Shown one piece after another: positions 52,868 through 62,321 of a stretch of DNA of 64,000 bases. The first letter of the stretch is position 1. Each line of letters begins with the position of its first letter. The DNA is taken from positions 5,456,001 to 5,520,000 of the forward strand of contig NZ_LT607412.1 of assembly GCF_900091455.1 (NCBI RefSeq), read 5' to 3'. This DNA comes from Micromonospora coriariae (lineage in GTDB: Bacteria > Actinomycetota > Actinomycetes > Mycobacteriales > Micromonosporaceae). Under the pieces are notes generated by a model. It had not been told where the DNA came from and ran no database searches. It saw only the letters and a program-made list of their open reading frames with translations. Both the position numbers and the translations under genes were made by a program.

Positions 52868-54282
52868 ACGCACGGGTTCTGCGTACCCTGGCGTGCGCGA
52901 TCGTGGTGGTGATGCTGCCGGCCGGGTGCGGCCTGCCCGACCTCGCCGACCTGCCGCTGCCCGGCGGCGCCCCGAAGGGCGACGGGTACGTCGTGACCGC
53001 CGAGTTCAGTGACGTGCTCGACCTGGTGCCGCAGGCCGCCGTGAAGGTCGACGACGTGACGGTCGGCAGCGTGCAGAAGATCTCCCTGGCAGGCTGGACC
53101 GCCCGGGTCACCCTGCGCATCGGCGCGGACGTCCACCTGCCGTCCAACGCGACGGCCGCCGTCCGGCAGAGCAGCCTGCTCGGCGAGAAGTACGTGACTG
53201 TCGCGCCGCCGCCCACCGGCGCCGCCGCCGGTCGACTCGCCGACGGTGACCTCATCCCCCTGTCGCGGACCGCTCGCGGCGCCGAGGTGGAGGAGGTCCT
53301 CGCCGCGCTCGGGCTGCTGCTCAACGGCGGTGGCCTGGCGCAGCTGAGGACCATCAACCAGGAGCTCGGTGCCGCGCTCGACGGACGCGAGCCCGCCGTC
53401 GGCGACGCGCTGGACCAACTGGACACGTTCATCGGCGGGCTGGACAAGCAGAAGGCCGACCTGGTCCGCGCACTCGACGCCCTGGACCGGCTCAGCGGAC
53501 GGCTCGATCGCCAGAAGCAGGTGCTCGGCGACGCCGTGGACTCCCTCGCCCCGGGCCTGACCGTGCTGGGCGCGCAGCGCGCCCAACTGACCCGGGCGCT
53601 GACCGCCCTGGACCGGCTGGGCGACGTCGGCACCCGGGTCGTCAACCGGAGCCGCGACGACACGCTGGCCGACGTACGAGCGCTGCAACCGATCCTGGAG
53701 CAGCTGACACGCGCCGGGGACGATCTGCCGAAGTCGCTGGACTTCATGCTGTCCTACCCGTTCCCACCCAACGTCACAGGCGCGATCGTCGGCGACTTCG
53801 TCAACCTCTCCCTCACCGCCGACCTCGACTCGGCGTCGATCCTGGCGAACCTGGTCGCCGCTGCCCCCGCCGCGCCGACCCGTCCGCGCACACCGGCCAA
53901 GGGGGCCACCCACGGCGGGGCACCGGCGGCCGGTGGCGCCGCACCGACCGTGCCGCGGCCCGGCGGCGGGTCCCGCCCGCTGCCCGACCTGCCGATCCTC
54001 AAGTGCCTGCCCGACCCGCTCAACTTCCCCGCGACCTGGACGCCGCCGAAGGACTGTCTGCTACCGAAGGGCTGCGTCCTGCTCAAGCCCGGCTCGAAGG
54101 TGCCCATCGGCGGGCTGATCCTGCCGAAGGGCCTCGTGCCACCGGGCACGGTCTTTCCCGTCGGGACCGAACTGCCCTCCGGCACGGTCCTGGCGGCACA
54201 GTGCGTCCTGCCGCTGACCGGCGCGGTGATCGGGCAGATCGGCACCCTGCCGGACCTGCTGTCCGAAGGGTTGCAGCCATGA
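52864..54282 (+). CDS. mceE: Mce lipoprotein, fifth (MceE position)
   Basis: 472 residues; the only lipoprotein of the six, with lipobox LPAGC (Cys 22) as expected for MceE/LprK. MCE domain LDLVPQAAVKVDDVTVGSV. The C-terminus is long, with proline- and cysteine-containing repeats (LPKGCVLLKPGSKVPIGG, LPKGLVPPGTVFPVGTELP). ATG at 52864 overlaps mceD. Confidence 0.87.
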   Translation: MNARVLRTLACAIVVVMLPAGCGLPDLADLPLPGGAPKGDGYVVTAEFSDVLDLVPQAAVKVDDVTVGSVQKISLAGWTARVTLRIGADVHLPSNATAAVRQSSLLGEKYVTVAPPPTGAAAGRLADGDLIPLSRTARGAEVEEVLAALGLLLNGGGLAQLRTINQELGAALDGREPAVGDALDQLDTFIGGLDKQKADLVRALDALDRLSGRLDRQKQVLGDAVDSLAPGLTVLGAQRAQLTRALTALDRLGDVGTRVVNRSRDDTLADVRALQPILEQLTRAGDDLPKSLDFMLSYPFPPNVTGAIVGDFVNLSLTADLDSASILANLVAAAPAAPTRPRTPAKGATHGGAPAAGGAAPTVPRPGGGSRPLPDLPILKCLPDPLNFPATWTPPKDCLLPKGCVLLKPGSKVPIGGLILPKGLVPPGTVFPVGTELPSGTVLAAQCVLPLTGAVIGQIGTLPDLLSEGLQP

Positions 54283-55535
54283 TCGGACGTACCGCGAAGG
54301 TGCAGGTGCTGGCGTTCCTGCTGGTGAGCGTGCTCGGCATCAGCTACGTCGGCGTCCGCTACGTCGGGCTGGGCGACCGACTGCTCGGCGGAAGCTACGT
54401 CGTCCACCTGGACCTCGCCCGGGCCGGCGGCATCTTCCCCAACGCCCCGGTCACCTACCGGGGGGTGCCGGTCGGCCGGGTCGCCGCGGTCGCCCTGCGC
54501 GGTGACGGCGTCCGGGCCGACCTGCGGTTGCGGCGCGACGTCCGGATACCGGACGACCTGCGGGCCGTGGTGGCACACCGCTCCGCCGTCGGCGAGCAGT
54601 ACGTGGACCTACGTCCGGAGCGCGACAGCGGGCCGTATCTCGCCGACGGCGCGGTGATCCCGGTCGAGCGGACAGGTGTCCCGCTCGCACCGGAGGTCCT
54701 GCTGAGCAACCTCGACGCCCTGGTGCGCTCCGTCGGGCCGGAGGACCTCCGCGTCCTGATCACCGAACTCGGCGCGGCGTTCGAGGGCAACGAGTTGGCG
54801 CTTGCCCGGATCCTGGACCACGGCGACGCGCTGCTGACCGATGCGACCACCCGCCTGCCGGAGACACTGGCGCTGATCAACGACGGGCGAACCGTGCTCA
54901 CCACCCAGGCCGAGTCGGCGCAGGCGCTGCGCCGGTGGGCGGCGGGCCTGGCCCAGCTGGCGGCCACCGTCCGCGACGCCGACCCGGACCTGCGGCGGCT
55001 GCTCGCCGCCGGGCCTCCCGCAGGTCGGGAGCTCGTCGCGTTGCTGCGGGGGCTGGAACCGACCGTCGGCGCCCTGCTCGGCAACCTGGTGACCGTCAAC
55101 GGCATCGCCGCCCGGCGGCTGCCCGGCATCGAGCAACTGCTGGTGGTGTACCCGATTGCCGTCGCCGGCGGGTTCACCGTCACCCCGGGCGACGGCACCG
55201 CCCACCTCGGCCTGGTCGTCAACCTCAACGATCCGCCGTCCTGCGTGTACGGGGCCGGCCGAACCACCTGCGGGGCGGGGGAGCGGACGGCCGGTGCCAG
55301 CGTGCGGGGCGCCGCCAACGCCCCCCGACCGGGTGGCCGGGAACCGGCTCCCGACCCGGGGCCGTCCGGGAGCGCCCCGACCGGCGGGGCCGAGCCCGGC
55401 GGGTACGACCCGGCGACCGGCCTGGTGCTCGGCTCGGACGGCCGGCCGTTGCAGTTCGGCGGGACCGGGGGCCAGGCCCGGACGGCCGGGGACCAGTCGT
55501 GGAAGCAGTTGCTGCTCGCCGGGGTGACGCCGTGA
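54279..55535 (+). CDS. mceF: Mce protein, sixth (MceF position)
   Basis: 418 residues; membrane helix, MCE domain (GGIFPNAPVTYRGVPVGRV), helical tail and a Gly/Pro-rich C-terminal 100 residues. ATG at 54279 overlaps mceE; completes the A-F set. Confidence 0.86.
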   Translation: MIGRTAKVQVLAFLLVSVLGISYVGVRYVGLGDRLLGGSYVVHLDLARAGGIFPNAPVTYRGVPVGRVAAVALRGDGVRADLRLRRDVRIPDDLRAVVAHRSAVGEQYVDLRPERDSGPYLADGAVIPVERTGVPLAPEVLLSNLDALVRSVGPEDLRVLITELGAAFEGNELALARILDHGDALLTDATTRLPETLALINDGRTVLTTQAESAQALRRWAAGLAQLAATVRDADPDLRRLLAAGPPAGRELVALLRGLEPTVGALLGNLVTVNGIAARRLPGIEQLLVVYPIAVAGGFTVTPGDGTAHLGLVVNLNDPPSCVYGAGRTTCGAGERTAGASVRGAANAPRPGGREPAPDPGPSGSAPTGGAEPGGYDPATGLVLGSDGRPLQFGGTGGQARTAGDQSWKQLLLAGVTP

Positions 55536-56314
55536 GCGGTGCGAAGAAGGAGGCGCGGATGCGGGCCCGGAGGGACCACACACTGAAAGTCATCAAGGGC
55601 GCGAAGCCCGGGGTGCCCGGCCGGGTGGCGCAGCGCCGGATCGTGCCCCGCCAGTTTCCCCGACCGGTCGAGCCGATCGAGGACCTGCTGAGGCGACTCG
55701 ACGAGGAGCCGGTCGACGATCCGGCGGACCTCGCGGACCCGGCGAACGGAGACGATCCCACGAGCGCGGACAGCTCGCCGGAGGACGCCCCGGGTACCCG
55801 CCGCACGGGCGAGCCGGCCCCGTCGGCGCCCCGGCGACGGTCGCTGATCATCCTGCTCGTGGCCGTGCTCGCCGCCACGGTCGTGGCCGGCGGTGTGACC
55901 GGGCACCGCTGGTACGTAGACCGGGCGACGGACCAGGCCCGGCAGCAGGCCCTCGCGGCCGCAAAACAGGCCAGCGTCAACTTCGTCTCGGTCAGCGCGG
56001 CCAGCGTCGACCGGGACATCCAGCGGATCACCGCCGGAGCCACCGGCGACTTCAAGGACGAGTTCACCCGGGGGCAGTCGCAGGTCCGCGCCGCGGTGGT
56101 GGAGAACAAGGTCGACTCGCGCGGATCGGTGCTGCGGGCCGGGCTGGTCTCCGGGGATCGCCGCCGGGCCGTCGTGCTGGTGGCCGTCGACGCCACCGTC
56201 AAGAACGTCAAGGCACCCGAGGGGCGGCCGTCGCACTACCGGATCCAGCTGGACATCGTCCACGACGAGGCCTCCGGGCGGTGGCTCGTGTCGCGGCTGC
56301 AGTTCGTCGGTTGA
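55532..56314 (+). CDS. Mce-associated membrane protein 1
   Basis: 260 residues. A basic N-terminus and acidic Pro-rich cytoplasmic part lead to one membrane helix (SLIILLVAVLAATVVAGGV, about 105-123) and a small outside domain of the NTF2-like Mas type (VSAASVDRDIQRITAGATGD). GTG at 55532 overlaps mceF; ATG at 55559 after AAGGAGG is an equally good start giving 251 residues. Mas proteins support Mce complex stability. Confidence 0.82.
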   Translation: MSGAKKEARMRARRDHTLKVIKGAKPGVPGRVAQRRIVPRQFPRPVEPIEDLLRRLDEEPVDDPADLADPANGDDPTSADSSPEDAPGTRRTGEPAPSAPRRRSLIILLVAVLAATVVAGGVTGHRWYVDRATDQARQQALAAAKQASVNFVSVSAASVDRDIQRITAGATGDFKDEFTRGQSQVRAAVVENKVDSRGSVLRAGLVSGDRRRAVVLVAVDATVKNVKAPEGRPSHYRIQLDIVHDEASGRWLVSRLQFVG

Positions 56315-56328
56315 GAGAGGGAGGACAC

Positions 56329-56856
56329 GTGCGTACCCTGGTCCGATTCCCGCGACGGCCGCGGGTTCCCCGGCTGCGTCCCGCCCGGATCCGGCTCGTC
56401 CCGGCCCTGGTCGTCGCGATCATGCTCGCGACGGCCGTCGCCGGCGCCAGCTGGTGGGGCGACCACCGCGCCGAGCAGCGGGACGACGCCGTACGCCAGG
56501 CGCTGGCCACCGCGCCCGCCGCCGCCAAGGCGATCTTCTCCTACGACTACCGCACGTTCGACGACAGCGTCGCCAACGGCCGCACCTTCGCCACCGGACA
56601 GTTCGGCACGGAGTACGAGCAGACCACGGCGGCGTTGAAGCAGACCGCGGCCACCCAGCAGGCCATCGTGGCCGCGGAGGTGTCCGCGACGGGTGTGGTT
56701 ACCGCCACCGCCGAACGGGTCGAGTTGCTCGTCTACCTCAACCAGTACCGGCGCAACGTGAACACCGCCGGGGAGAAGGTCGACCAGAATCGGGTGGTGC
56801 TCACCCTGGTCCCGGTGGACGGGGAGTGGAAGGTGACCAAGGCCGCGGCCATCTGA
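56329..56856 (+). CDS. Mce-associated membrane protein 2
   Basis: 175 residues with the same plan as its neighbour: basic cytoplasmic start, one membrane helix (LVPALVVAIMLATAVAGAS), outside domain with AAKAIFSYDYRTFDDSVA. GTG at 56329 follows GAGGGAGG. Last gene of the mce operon. Confidence 0.82.
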   Translation: MRTLVRFPRRPRVPRLRPARIRLVPALVVAIMLATAVAGASWWGDHRAEQRDDAVRQALATAPAAAKAIFSYDYRTFDDSVANGRTFATGQFGTEYEQTTAALKQTAATQQAIVAAEVSATGVVTATAERVELLVYLNQYRRNVNTAGEKVDQNRVVLTLVPVDGEWKVTKAAAI

Positions 56857-57035
56857 CGTGCACCGGTGCGGCTCTCGGCGTCCCACGCATCGGCTAAAAA
56901 CGGCGAAAAGCCTCAAATGTTGTGGATGACCGACCCCGGTGGGTCAGCTCCTGGCCCCCACGGTGACCGATGGGTGCTCGACCGGCGGGATCGATACGGG
57001 ATGTCCTCATGACCTGCTCCTGGCCCGGGAGGGGT

Positions 57036-57041
57036 TACGCT
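57036..57041 (+). promoter_or_regulatory. Candidate -10 for leaderless phosphatase message
   Basis: TACGCT ends 7 bases before the GTG start at 57049, suggesting a leaderless transcript. No clear -35. Confidence 0.35.
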
Positions 57042-57048
57042 TCCTGCC

Positions 57049-58266
57049 GTGATTGACGTGCAGGGGAGCGGGAGCGACGAGCGGCTGCGTCGCATCGAGG
57101 CGGTTACCGACGCCGCGCTGTCCCAGCTCGACGTCAAGGACCTTCTGGAAGAGCTGGTTGATCGTGTCCGCGAGGTGCTTGGCGTTGACACCGCGGCCAT
57201 CCTGCTGCTGGACCTGCACGCCCAGCAGTTGGTGACCACCGCGACGAAGGGCCTGGGGGAAGAGACCCGCGAAGGTGCCCGGATCCCCGTCGGCCGGGGC
57301 TTCGCCGGCCGGATCGCCCAGGAGAGACAGCCCGTCATACTGGACGACGTCGCCGACGCCGACGACCCGGCTCTGATCGGCCGAGGGGTCCGCTCGTTGT
57401 TGGGTGTGCCCATGCTCGTCGGAGGCGAGCTGATCGGCGTCCTGCACGTCGGCAGCCTGCGGCCGCACCGATTCACCGATGACGACGTGCGGTTGCTGCA
57501 GCTCGCCGCCGACCGGGCAAGCCTTGCCAGTCGGACCCGGGCCAGTGGCCTCGACCGCAGCGCCGCCCTCGCGCTGCAACGAAGCCTGCTGCCCACCCAC
57601 CTGCCCGACGCGCCAGGTGTGGACATGGCAGCCCGCTACGTACCCGGTCACGACGCCGGCGTCGGCGGCGACTGGTACGACGTGTTCACCCTGCCGTCGG
57701 GTTGGCTGGGTGTCGTCATCGGCGACGTGTCCGGACACGGCCTGCGCTCGGCGGTCGTCATGGGGCGTCTGCGCAGCGCGCTGCGCGCCTACGCGCTGGT
57801 CTGCGACGACCCGGCCAGCGCGCTGACCCTGCTCGACCGCAAGATCCAGCATTTCGAGACCGGCAACCTGGCCACGGTTCTCTACGCCATGATCTCCCCG
57901 GACCGGACCATCATCCGGGTTTCCCTCGCCGGCCACCTGCAACCCGTCCTGGCCGCACCAGGGCGCCCGGCCGAGACGGTGCAGATTCCCGTCGATCTTC
58001 CCCTGGGTGTCGGCCCACGTCAGCCGGTCCGCCGGTGCACCGACGTCGTGTTCCCCTCCGACGCGGTACTGATCTGCTACACCGATGGGCTCGTCGAACG
58101 CCGCGGCGAGGTCATCGACGTCGGCATCGACCGGCTCTGCGCGGCCGTCGAACCAGGTCGCGCCGAGGAGGTCTGCGCCCGTGTCATGACCACGCTCGCC
58201 GGCGAGCAGAGCACCGACGACATCGCCCTGCTCGCCATCCACTCGGCCAACAGACCTATCTCGTGA
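57049..58266 (+). CDS. GAF-SpoIIE type PP2C phosphatase
   Basis: 405 residues. A GAF sensor domain (about 15-165; AAILLLDLHAQQLVTTATKG) is followed by a SpoIIE/PP2C phosphatase (about 175-400) with GVGGDWYDVF and VIGDVSGHGLRSAVVMG metal-binding aspartates, and TDDIALL at the end. Such enzymes dephosphorylate STAS anti-anti-sigma factors in partner-switching. GTG at 57049, no ribosome site at normal distance. No STAS gene is nearby. Confidence 0.87.
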   Translation: MIDVQGSGSDERLRRIEAVTDAALSQLDVKDLLEELVDRVREVLGVDTAAILLLDLHAQQLVTTATKGLGEETREGARIPVGRGFAGRIAQERQPVILDDVADADDPALIGRGVRSLLGVPMLVGGELIGVLHVGSLRPHRFTDDDVRLLQLAADRASLASRTRASGLDRSAALALQRSLLPTHLPDAPGVDMAARYVPGHDAGVGGDWYDVFTLPSGWLGVVIGDVSGHGLRSAVVMGRLRSALRAYALVCDDPASALTLLDRKIQHFETGNLATVLYAMISPDRTIIRVSLAGHLQPVLAAPGRPAETVQIPVDLPLGVGPRQPVRRCTDVVFPSDAVLICYTDGLVERRGEVIDVGIDRLCAAVEPGRAEEVCARVMTTLAGEQSTDDIALLAIHSANRPIS

Positions 58267-58393
58267 ACGACTCTGACCGGCTGTTCCAGAGCTGTCGCCC
58301 GTACACTGCACCTGACCGGTGCCACGCAGGTCCCCGCACTGATCCTGCCGGAGCCGACGCGGCGGCCGGATCACGCACCTCGGAGGCCGCAGC

Positions 58394-59335
58394 TTGAGTA
58401 TCTCCGTCGCCACCAGGACCGACAGCTTCGCGCACCCCGCTCTCTTCTACGCGGACCACGACGAGTACCTGGCCGGCACGCTGCCGTTCATCCAGGCCGG
58501 TCTCGCCGCCGACGAGCCGGTCATGGTCGCCGTCCCGGGGGACAACCTCCACCACATCCGCGCCGCGCTCGGCACCGACGCGGGCCGGGTCCAGCTGCAC
58601 GACATGAGCGTGGCCGGGCGCAACCCCGCGCGGATCATCCCGGGCGTCCTGCTCGCCTTCGCCGCCGCCCACGCCGGGAAGCGGGTGCGCATCATCGGCG
58701 AACCGATCTGGGCCGGCCGTACCGCGACCGAATACCCCGCCTGCGCCCAGCACGAGGCACTGATCAACGCCGCGTTCGCCGGCCGGCCGGCCACCATCCT
58801 CTGCCCCTACGACACCCGTCACCTGGACCGGCGCTGGCTCGACGACGCCCACCGCACCCATCCCGTCGTCCAGCTGGGCAGTGTGGTGCGGGAGAGCCCG
58901 CACTACGCCGACCCGGTCGCGGTGGCCGCAGGGTTCAATCTGCCGCTGCAGGACCCGCCCGCCCGGGCGACCACCATCACCATCGACCTGCACGCCCTCT
59001 CGGTCATCCGCCGGGTGGTGACCGCCGAGGCCATCGCGGCCGGCCTGCCCTCCGACCGGGTCGCCGACCTCACCCTGGCGGTCAGCGAACTGGCCGCGAA
59101 CACGATCAAGCACACCGCCGGCGGCGGCACCCTCGCCGTCTGGACCGACGACACCCGGCTGATCTGCCAGCTCACCGACACCGGGCACATCACGAATCCA
59201 CTCGCCGGCCGGATTCCCGTGCCGCCGCAGCAGCCTGGCAGCCGAGGGCTCCTCCTGGTCAACCAGCTCTGCGATCTCGTGCGGGTCCACACCGTGCCGG
59301 GTGCCACCACGATCCGCCTGCACATGCACCGCTGA
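58394..59335 (+). CDS. MEDS-domain / HATPase anti-sigma-like regulator
   Basis: 313 residues. The N-terminal MEDS domain (HPALFYADHDEYLAGTLPFI, about 14-180) is a DcmR-type sensory fold. The C-terminal HATPase_c domain (about 190-313) has VSELAANTIKHTAGGG and PGSRGLLLVNQLCD as N and G boxes, like RsbW-type serine kinases. TTG at 58394 with GGAGG 7 bases before. Likely works with the phosphatase 127 bases upstream in one stress-signalling route. Confidence 0.83.
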   Translation: MSISVATRTDSFAHPALFYADHDEYLAGTLPFIQAGLAADEPVMVAVPGDNLHHIRAALGTDAGRVQLHDMSVAGRNPARIIPGVLLAFAAAHAGKRVRIIGEPIWAGRTATEYPACAQHEALINAAFAGRPATILCPYDTRHLDRRWLDDAHRTHPVVQLGSVVRESPHYADPVAVAAGFNLPLQDPPARATTITIDLHALSVIRRVVTAEAIAAGLPSDRVADLTLAVSELAANTIKHTAGGGTLAVWTDDTRLICQLTDTGHITNPLAGRIPVPPQQPGSRGLLLVNQLCDLVRVHTVPGATTIRLHMHR

Positions 59336-59368
59336 CGGCCGAGCGCTACTCCCGGCAGCCGGAGACGG

Positions 59369-60331
59369 TCAGCCACGCAGGGTGGTGGACGGCGACTCGC
59401 CGAAGCGCACGCGGTAGTCGCCGGCGAAGCGGCCAAGGTGGACGAACCCGTGTTGCAGGGCGACGGTCGTCACGGACGTACCGGGACCGGCCGCGCGCAG
59501 CGCACGGTGGACCGCGTCGAGCCGGCATGCGCGCAGGTACGCCGTCGGCGTGGTCCGCAACTCCCGGCGGAAGCAGTCCTGCAGCGTTCGTACGCTCACC
59601 CGGAGCGCCTCCGCGACATCCCCGACCGTCAGTGCCTCGTCGTGGTGGTCCGCGATCAGGGCGCGGGCCCGGCGCACGAGGCGCCCGGGAGCCGTATGGC
59701 CCGCCGGCTCGGCGAGCTGGTCGGAGTAGGTGTGCCTGTGGGCCAGCAACAACTTGCCGATGAGTCCCTGCTCGAACCGAGCGGCGACCTGAGGGTGGTC
59801 GAGCAGGGACGTGTCCATCGGCTGCGACAGTTCGTCGGCGAGGAAGTCCACCCCGCGTGCCCACGCTCTCGCGGCGGCCGTGGTCATGCTCATGCCGATG
59901 TCGAGGCGGACCGGGCCGTCCACCGGACGACCCAGCAGGCGGGCGAGCTCCCGGTCGACCGCGCGCCGGTCGGCGTAGAAGATGCGGTGCGGCGAACCCG
60001 CGGACCAGTGCATGTCGGACGCGTCGTAGGGGGAGAGGACGGACGCGACGTCGGGCGTCGAGGTCACGCTACGGCCGGCGTGCCGCATCATCGTGCTGCC
60101 GCTGCGCGGGATCTGCACGAGATAGAACGTCTCCAGCGGGCCGGGTTGGATCCGCACCGCCTGGCCGTAGTCGAGGTCGATGATGCCCACGCCGCCCACG
60201 CGGCGGGCCGCCATCCGCAGTCGAACGTCGCGGACACCCGCCTGTGGTGTGAGCCGGTGCGGGCAGAAGACGCGACCCACCTCGGCACGAGCGTGCTCGA
60301 CGTTGTCCGTCCTGACCGTCACGGCATCCAT
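59369..60331 (-). CDS. AraC family regulator
   Basis: 320 residues. An N-terminal AraC-binding-like domain (FYLVQIPRSGS...) precedes a C-terminal AraC DNA-binding domain with two HTHs (VGDVAEALRVSVRTLQDCFR and VTTVALQHGFVHLGRFAGDY). ATG at 60331 has GGAGGTG 5 bases before it. Divergent from a flavin monooxygenase, which it probably controls. Confidence 0.87.
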   Translation of the reverse strand: MDAVTVRTDNVEHARAEVGRVFCPHRLTPQAGVRDVRLRMAARRVGGVGIIDLDYGQAVRIQPGPLETFYLVQIPRSGSTMMRHAGRSVTSTPDVASVLSPYDASDMHWSAGSPHRIFYADRRAVDRELARLLGRPVDGPVRLDIGMSMTTAAARAWARGVDFLADELSQPMDTSLLDHPQVAARFEQGLIGKLLLAHRHTYSDQLAEPAGHTAPGRLVRRARALIADHHDEALTVGDVAEALRVSVRTLQDCFRRELRTTPTAYLRACRLDAVHRALRAAGPGTSVTTVALQHGFVHLGRFAGDYRVRFGESPSTTLRG

Positions 60332-60441
60332 CCGACACCTCCCGGGGCGCCCTGCTGCGCTGACCCTAGGACGCGACCCGGGCCGACAGCGCACGAAAGC
60401 CGCCCACCCGACAGGGAACAGCTCGGCTGCCGGCTGCGCAC

Positions 60442-60475
60442 AGCGGACACACCTCGCGCGCGGCGGATAGCGGAC
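60442..60475. promoter_or_regulatory. AGCGGAC direct repeat in divergent promoter
   Basis: AGCGGAC at 60442-60448 and 60469-60475, 27 bases apart on the same strand. AraC proteins bind direct repeats; the spacing is wider than the usual 21. Confidence 0.3.
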
Positions 60476-60566
60476 CGTGCGCCGTGCCCGTTAGCGTGCT
60501 GACACCGCCGGCGCCCCTGCTGCCGCGGTACCTCGCCAGCGGGTCACACACTCTCCGGAGGCTGCC

Positions 60567-62102
60567 ATGAGGATCGCCGTCGTCGGCGCTGGATTCGCCG
60601 GTCTGAGCGCAGCGAAGGTGCTGCGGCAGAGTGGCTTCGACGTCACAGTGTTCGACAAGGCGCCCGACGTCGGCGGGGTGTGGAGCCGTACCCGTCGTTA
60701 CCCCGGCCTGCGTACCCAGAACGACAAGGGCACCTACCACCTCTCCGACCTCCCGATGCCCGCGCACTACCCGCAGTGGCCCACGGGCGGGCAGGTCCAG
60801 CAGTACCTGGAGAGCTACGTGGAGATGTTCGGGCTCGGCGCCGTCCTGCGTCTCTCCACGGAGGTCGTCTCCGCGGCACTCCTGGACGACGAGACCGGCT
60901 GGCTGCTCGCGTCGCGCCCGGCGGGTCAGGACCCGGTGACCGTGGAGCGGTACGACCACCTCATCGTCGCCAACGGCATCTTCTCCGATCCTCTCGTCCC
61001 GTCCTTCGACGGACGCGAGGACTTCACCGCCGCGGGCGGACGCGTCCTGGCGGCGGGCGATATCCACGACCTCGCGGCGGCCCGGGGAAAGAACGTCCTG
61101 GTCGTCGGCTACGGCAAGTCCTCCTGCGACGTGGCGGTCCCCCTGAGCGACGTCGCCGCCCAGACCCACCTCGTCGCCCGAGAGCTGCTCTGGAAGATGC
61201 CCAGGAAGCTCGGCAACGCGCTCAACTACAAGTACCTCCTGCTCACCAGGATGGGTGAGGCGCTGTTCCGCTACCTCGAACTGAAGGGCGTCGAGCGGTT
61301 CCTGCACGGTCCGGGAGACGGTCTGCGCCGTGCCCTGCTGGACAGCGTCGGGTCGGTCGCGACCCGGCAGCTCAAGCTGCGCCAGCTGGGCCTCGTGCCG
61401 AACGGCACCTTCCAGGACATCGCCCGCAGCACCGTCAGCCTCGCCACGGAAGGCTTCTTCGAGCGCGTCGCCGACGGCCGCATCACCGTCCATCGGGACC
61501 GGACGATCAGAGAGCTCCTGGTCGACGGCGGTCGACCGGCCGCCCGCCTCGACGACGGCACGGTGCTCGCCGCGGACCTGGTGGTCTGTGGCACCGGTTT
61601 CCGGCAGCACGTTCCGTTCTTCGATGACGCGTTGCACGCCCGGCTTCAGGACGCCGCCGGCAACTTCATGCTCTACCGGCAGATCCTGCCGATCGACGTC
61701 CCACGCCTGACCTTCGCCGGCTACAACTCCTCGTTCTTCAGCCCGCTGAGCGCGGAGATGGCGGCGGTCTGGACCGCCGCGTACCTGCGGGGCGGGATCG
61801 CGCTGCCGCCCCGGGAGCGGATGCGCGAGGAGGTTCACACGCGGGTGGCCTGGATGGCGGCGCGGACCAGCGGGCGGCACGCCCGGGGCACGAACGTCAT
61901 CCCGTTCTCCATGCACACCATCGACGAGGTGCTCGATGAGCTGGGCCTCAACCTCGGCCGGTTGGCACGGGCCCGACAGTGGTTGTTGCCCGTCGACCCG
62001 CGCTCCTACCGGGGGGTGACGCCCCGCATGATCCGGCGTACCGCCGGTGGCGGCGCGACGGGCCGGGTCGAACCGAATCCCGCCCCTCGCGCGGCGCGGT
62101 GA
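60567..62102 (+). CDS. Flavin-containing monooxygenase
   Basis: 511 residues, FMO/Baeyer-Villiger-like. FAD motif VVGAGFAGLSAAKVL; NADPH motif VVGYGKSSCDVAVPL; FDKAPDVGGVWSRTRRYPGL carries the usual GGxW turn; CGTGF at about residue 345 is the ATG-like motif. ATG at 60567 with CCGGAGG upstream. The substrate (sulfide, amine, ketone or aromatic) is not predictable. Confidence 0.86.
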   Translation: MRIAVVGAGFAGLSAAKVLRQSGFDVTVFDKAPDVGGVWSRTRRYPGLRTQNDKGTYHLSDLPMPAHYPQWPTGGQVQQYLESYVEMFGLGAVLRLSTEVVSAALLDDETGWLLASRPAGQDPVTVERYDHLIVANGIFSDPLVPSFDGREDFTAAGGRVLAAGDIHDLAAARGKNVLVVGYGKSSCDVAVPLSDVAAQTHLVARELLWKMPRKLGNALNYKYLLLTRMGEALFRYLELKGVERFLHGPGDGLRRALLDSVGSVATRQLKLRQLGLVPNGTFQDIARSTVSLATEGFFERVADGRITVHRDRTIRELLVDGGRPAARLDDGTVLAADLVVCGTGFRQHVPFFDDALHARLQDAAGNFMLYRQILPIDVPRLTFAGYNSSFFSPLSAEMAAVWTAAYLRGGIALPPRERMREEVHTRVAWMAARTSGRHARGTNVIPFSMHTIDEVLDELGLNLGRLARARQWLLPVDPRSYRGVTPRMIRRTAGGGATGRVEPNPAPRAAR

Positions 62103-62167
62103 GAGGGCTGGACCGTCACCCGGAGGTGTGTTCGCGATAAGCGTCAGAAGCGGGGTAACTACCGGGA

Positions 62168-62173
62168 TAAAAT
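62168..62173 (+). promoter_or_regulatory. Candidate -10 element before second ltrA
   Basis: TAAAAT in GGGATAAAAT, unusually AT-rich for this window, 148 bases before the LtrA start. No convincing -35. The remainder of 62103-62321 shows nothing else. Confidence 0.35.
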
Positions 62174-62321
62174 GCCTCATTACCGATGAAGCTGAACCGG
62201 TCGGCGAGGAGGCGCGGGGGCGATGGCGGCGGGGCAGATCACCGAGCATCGCTGCCAGGCTTGGCGGCTGGAGGTCCCGGTGCCCGTGCCGGCGGCCCTG
62301 GCCGGTAGCTGACCCCCTCCG

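Noticed and set aside
62131..62173. SigB-type promoter (GTTC ... GGGTAA) before the second ltrA
   Set aside because: Spacing of 19 bases is too long and the -35 is imperfect; only the TAAAAT element is kept.
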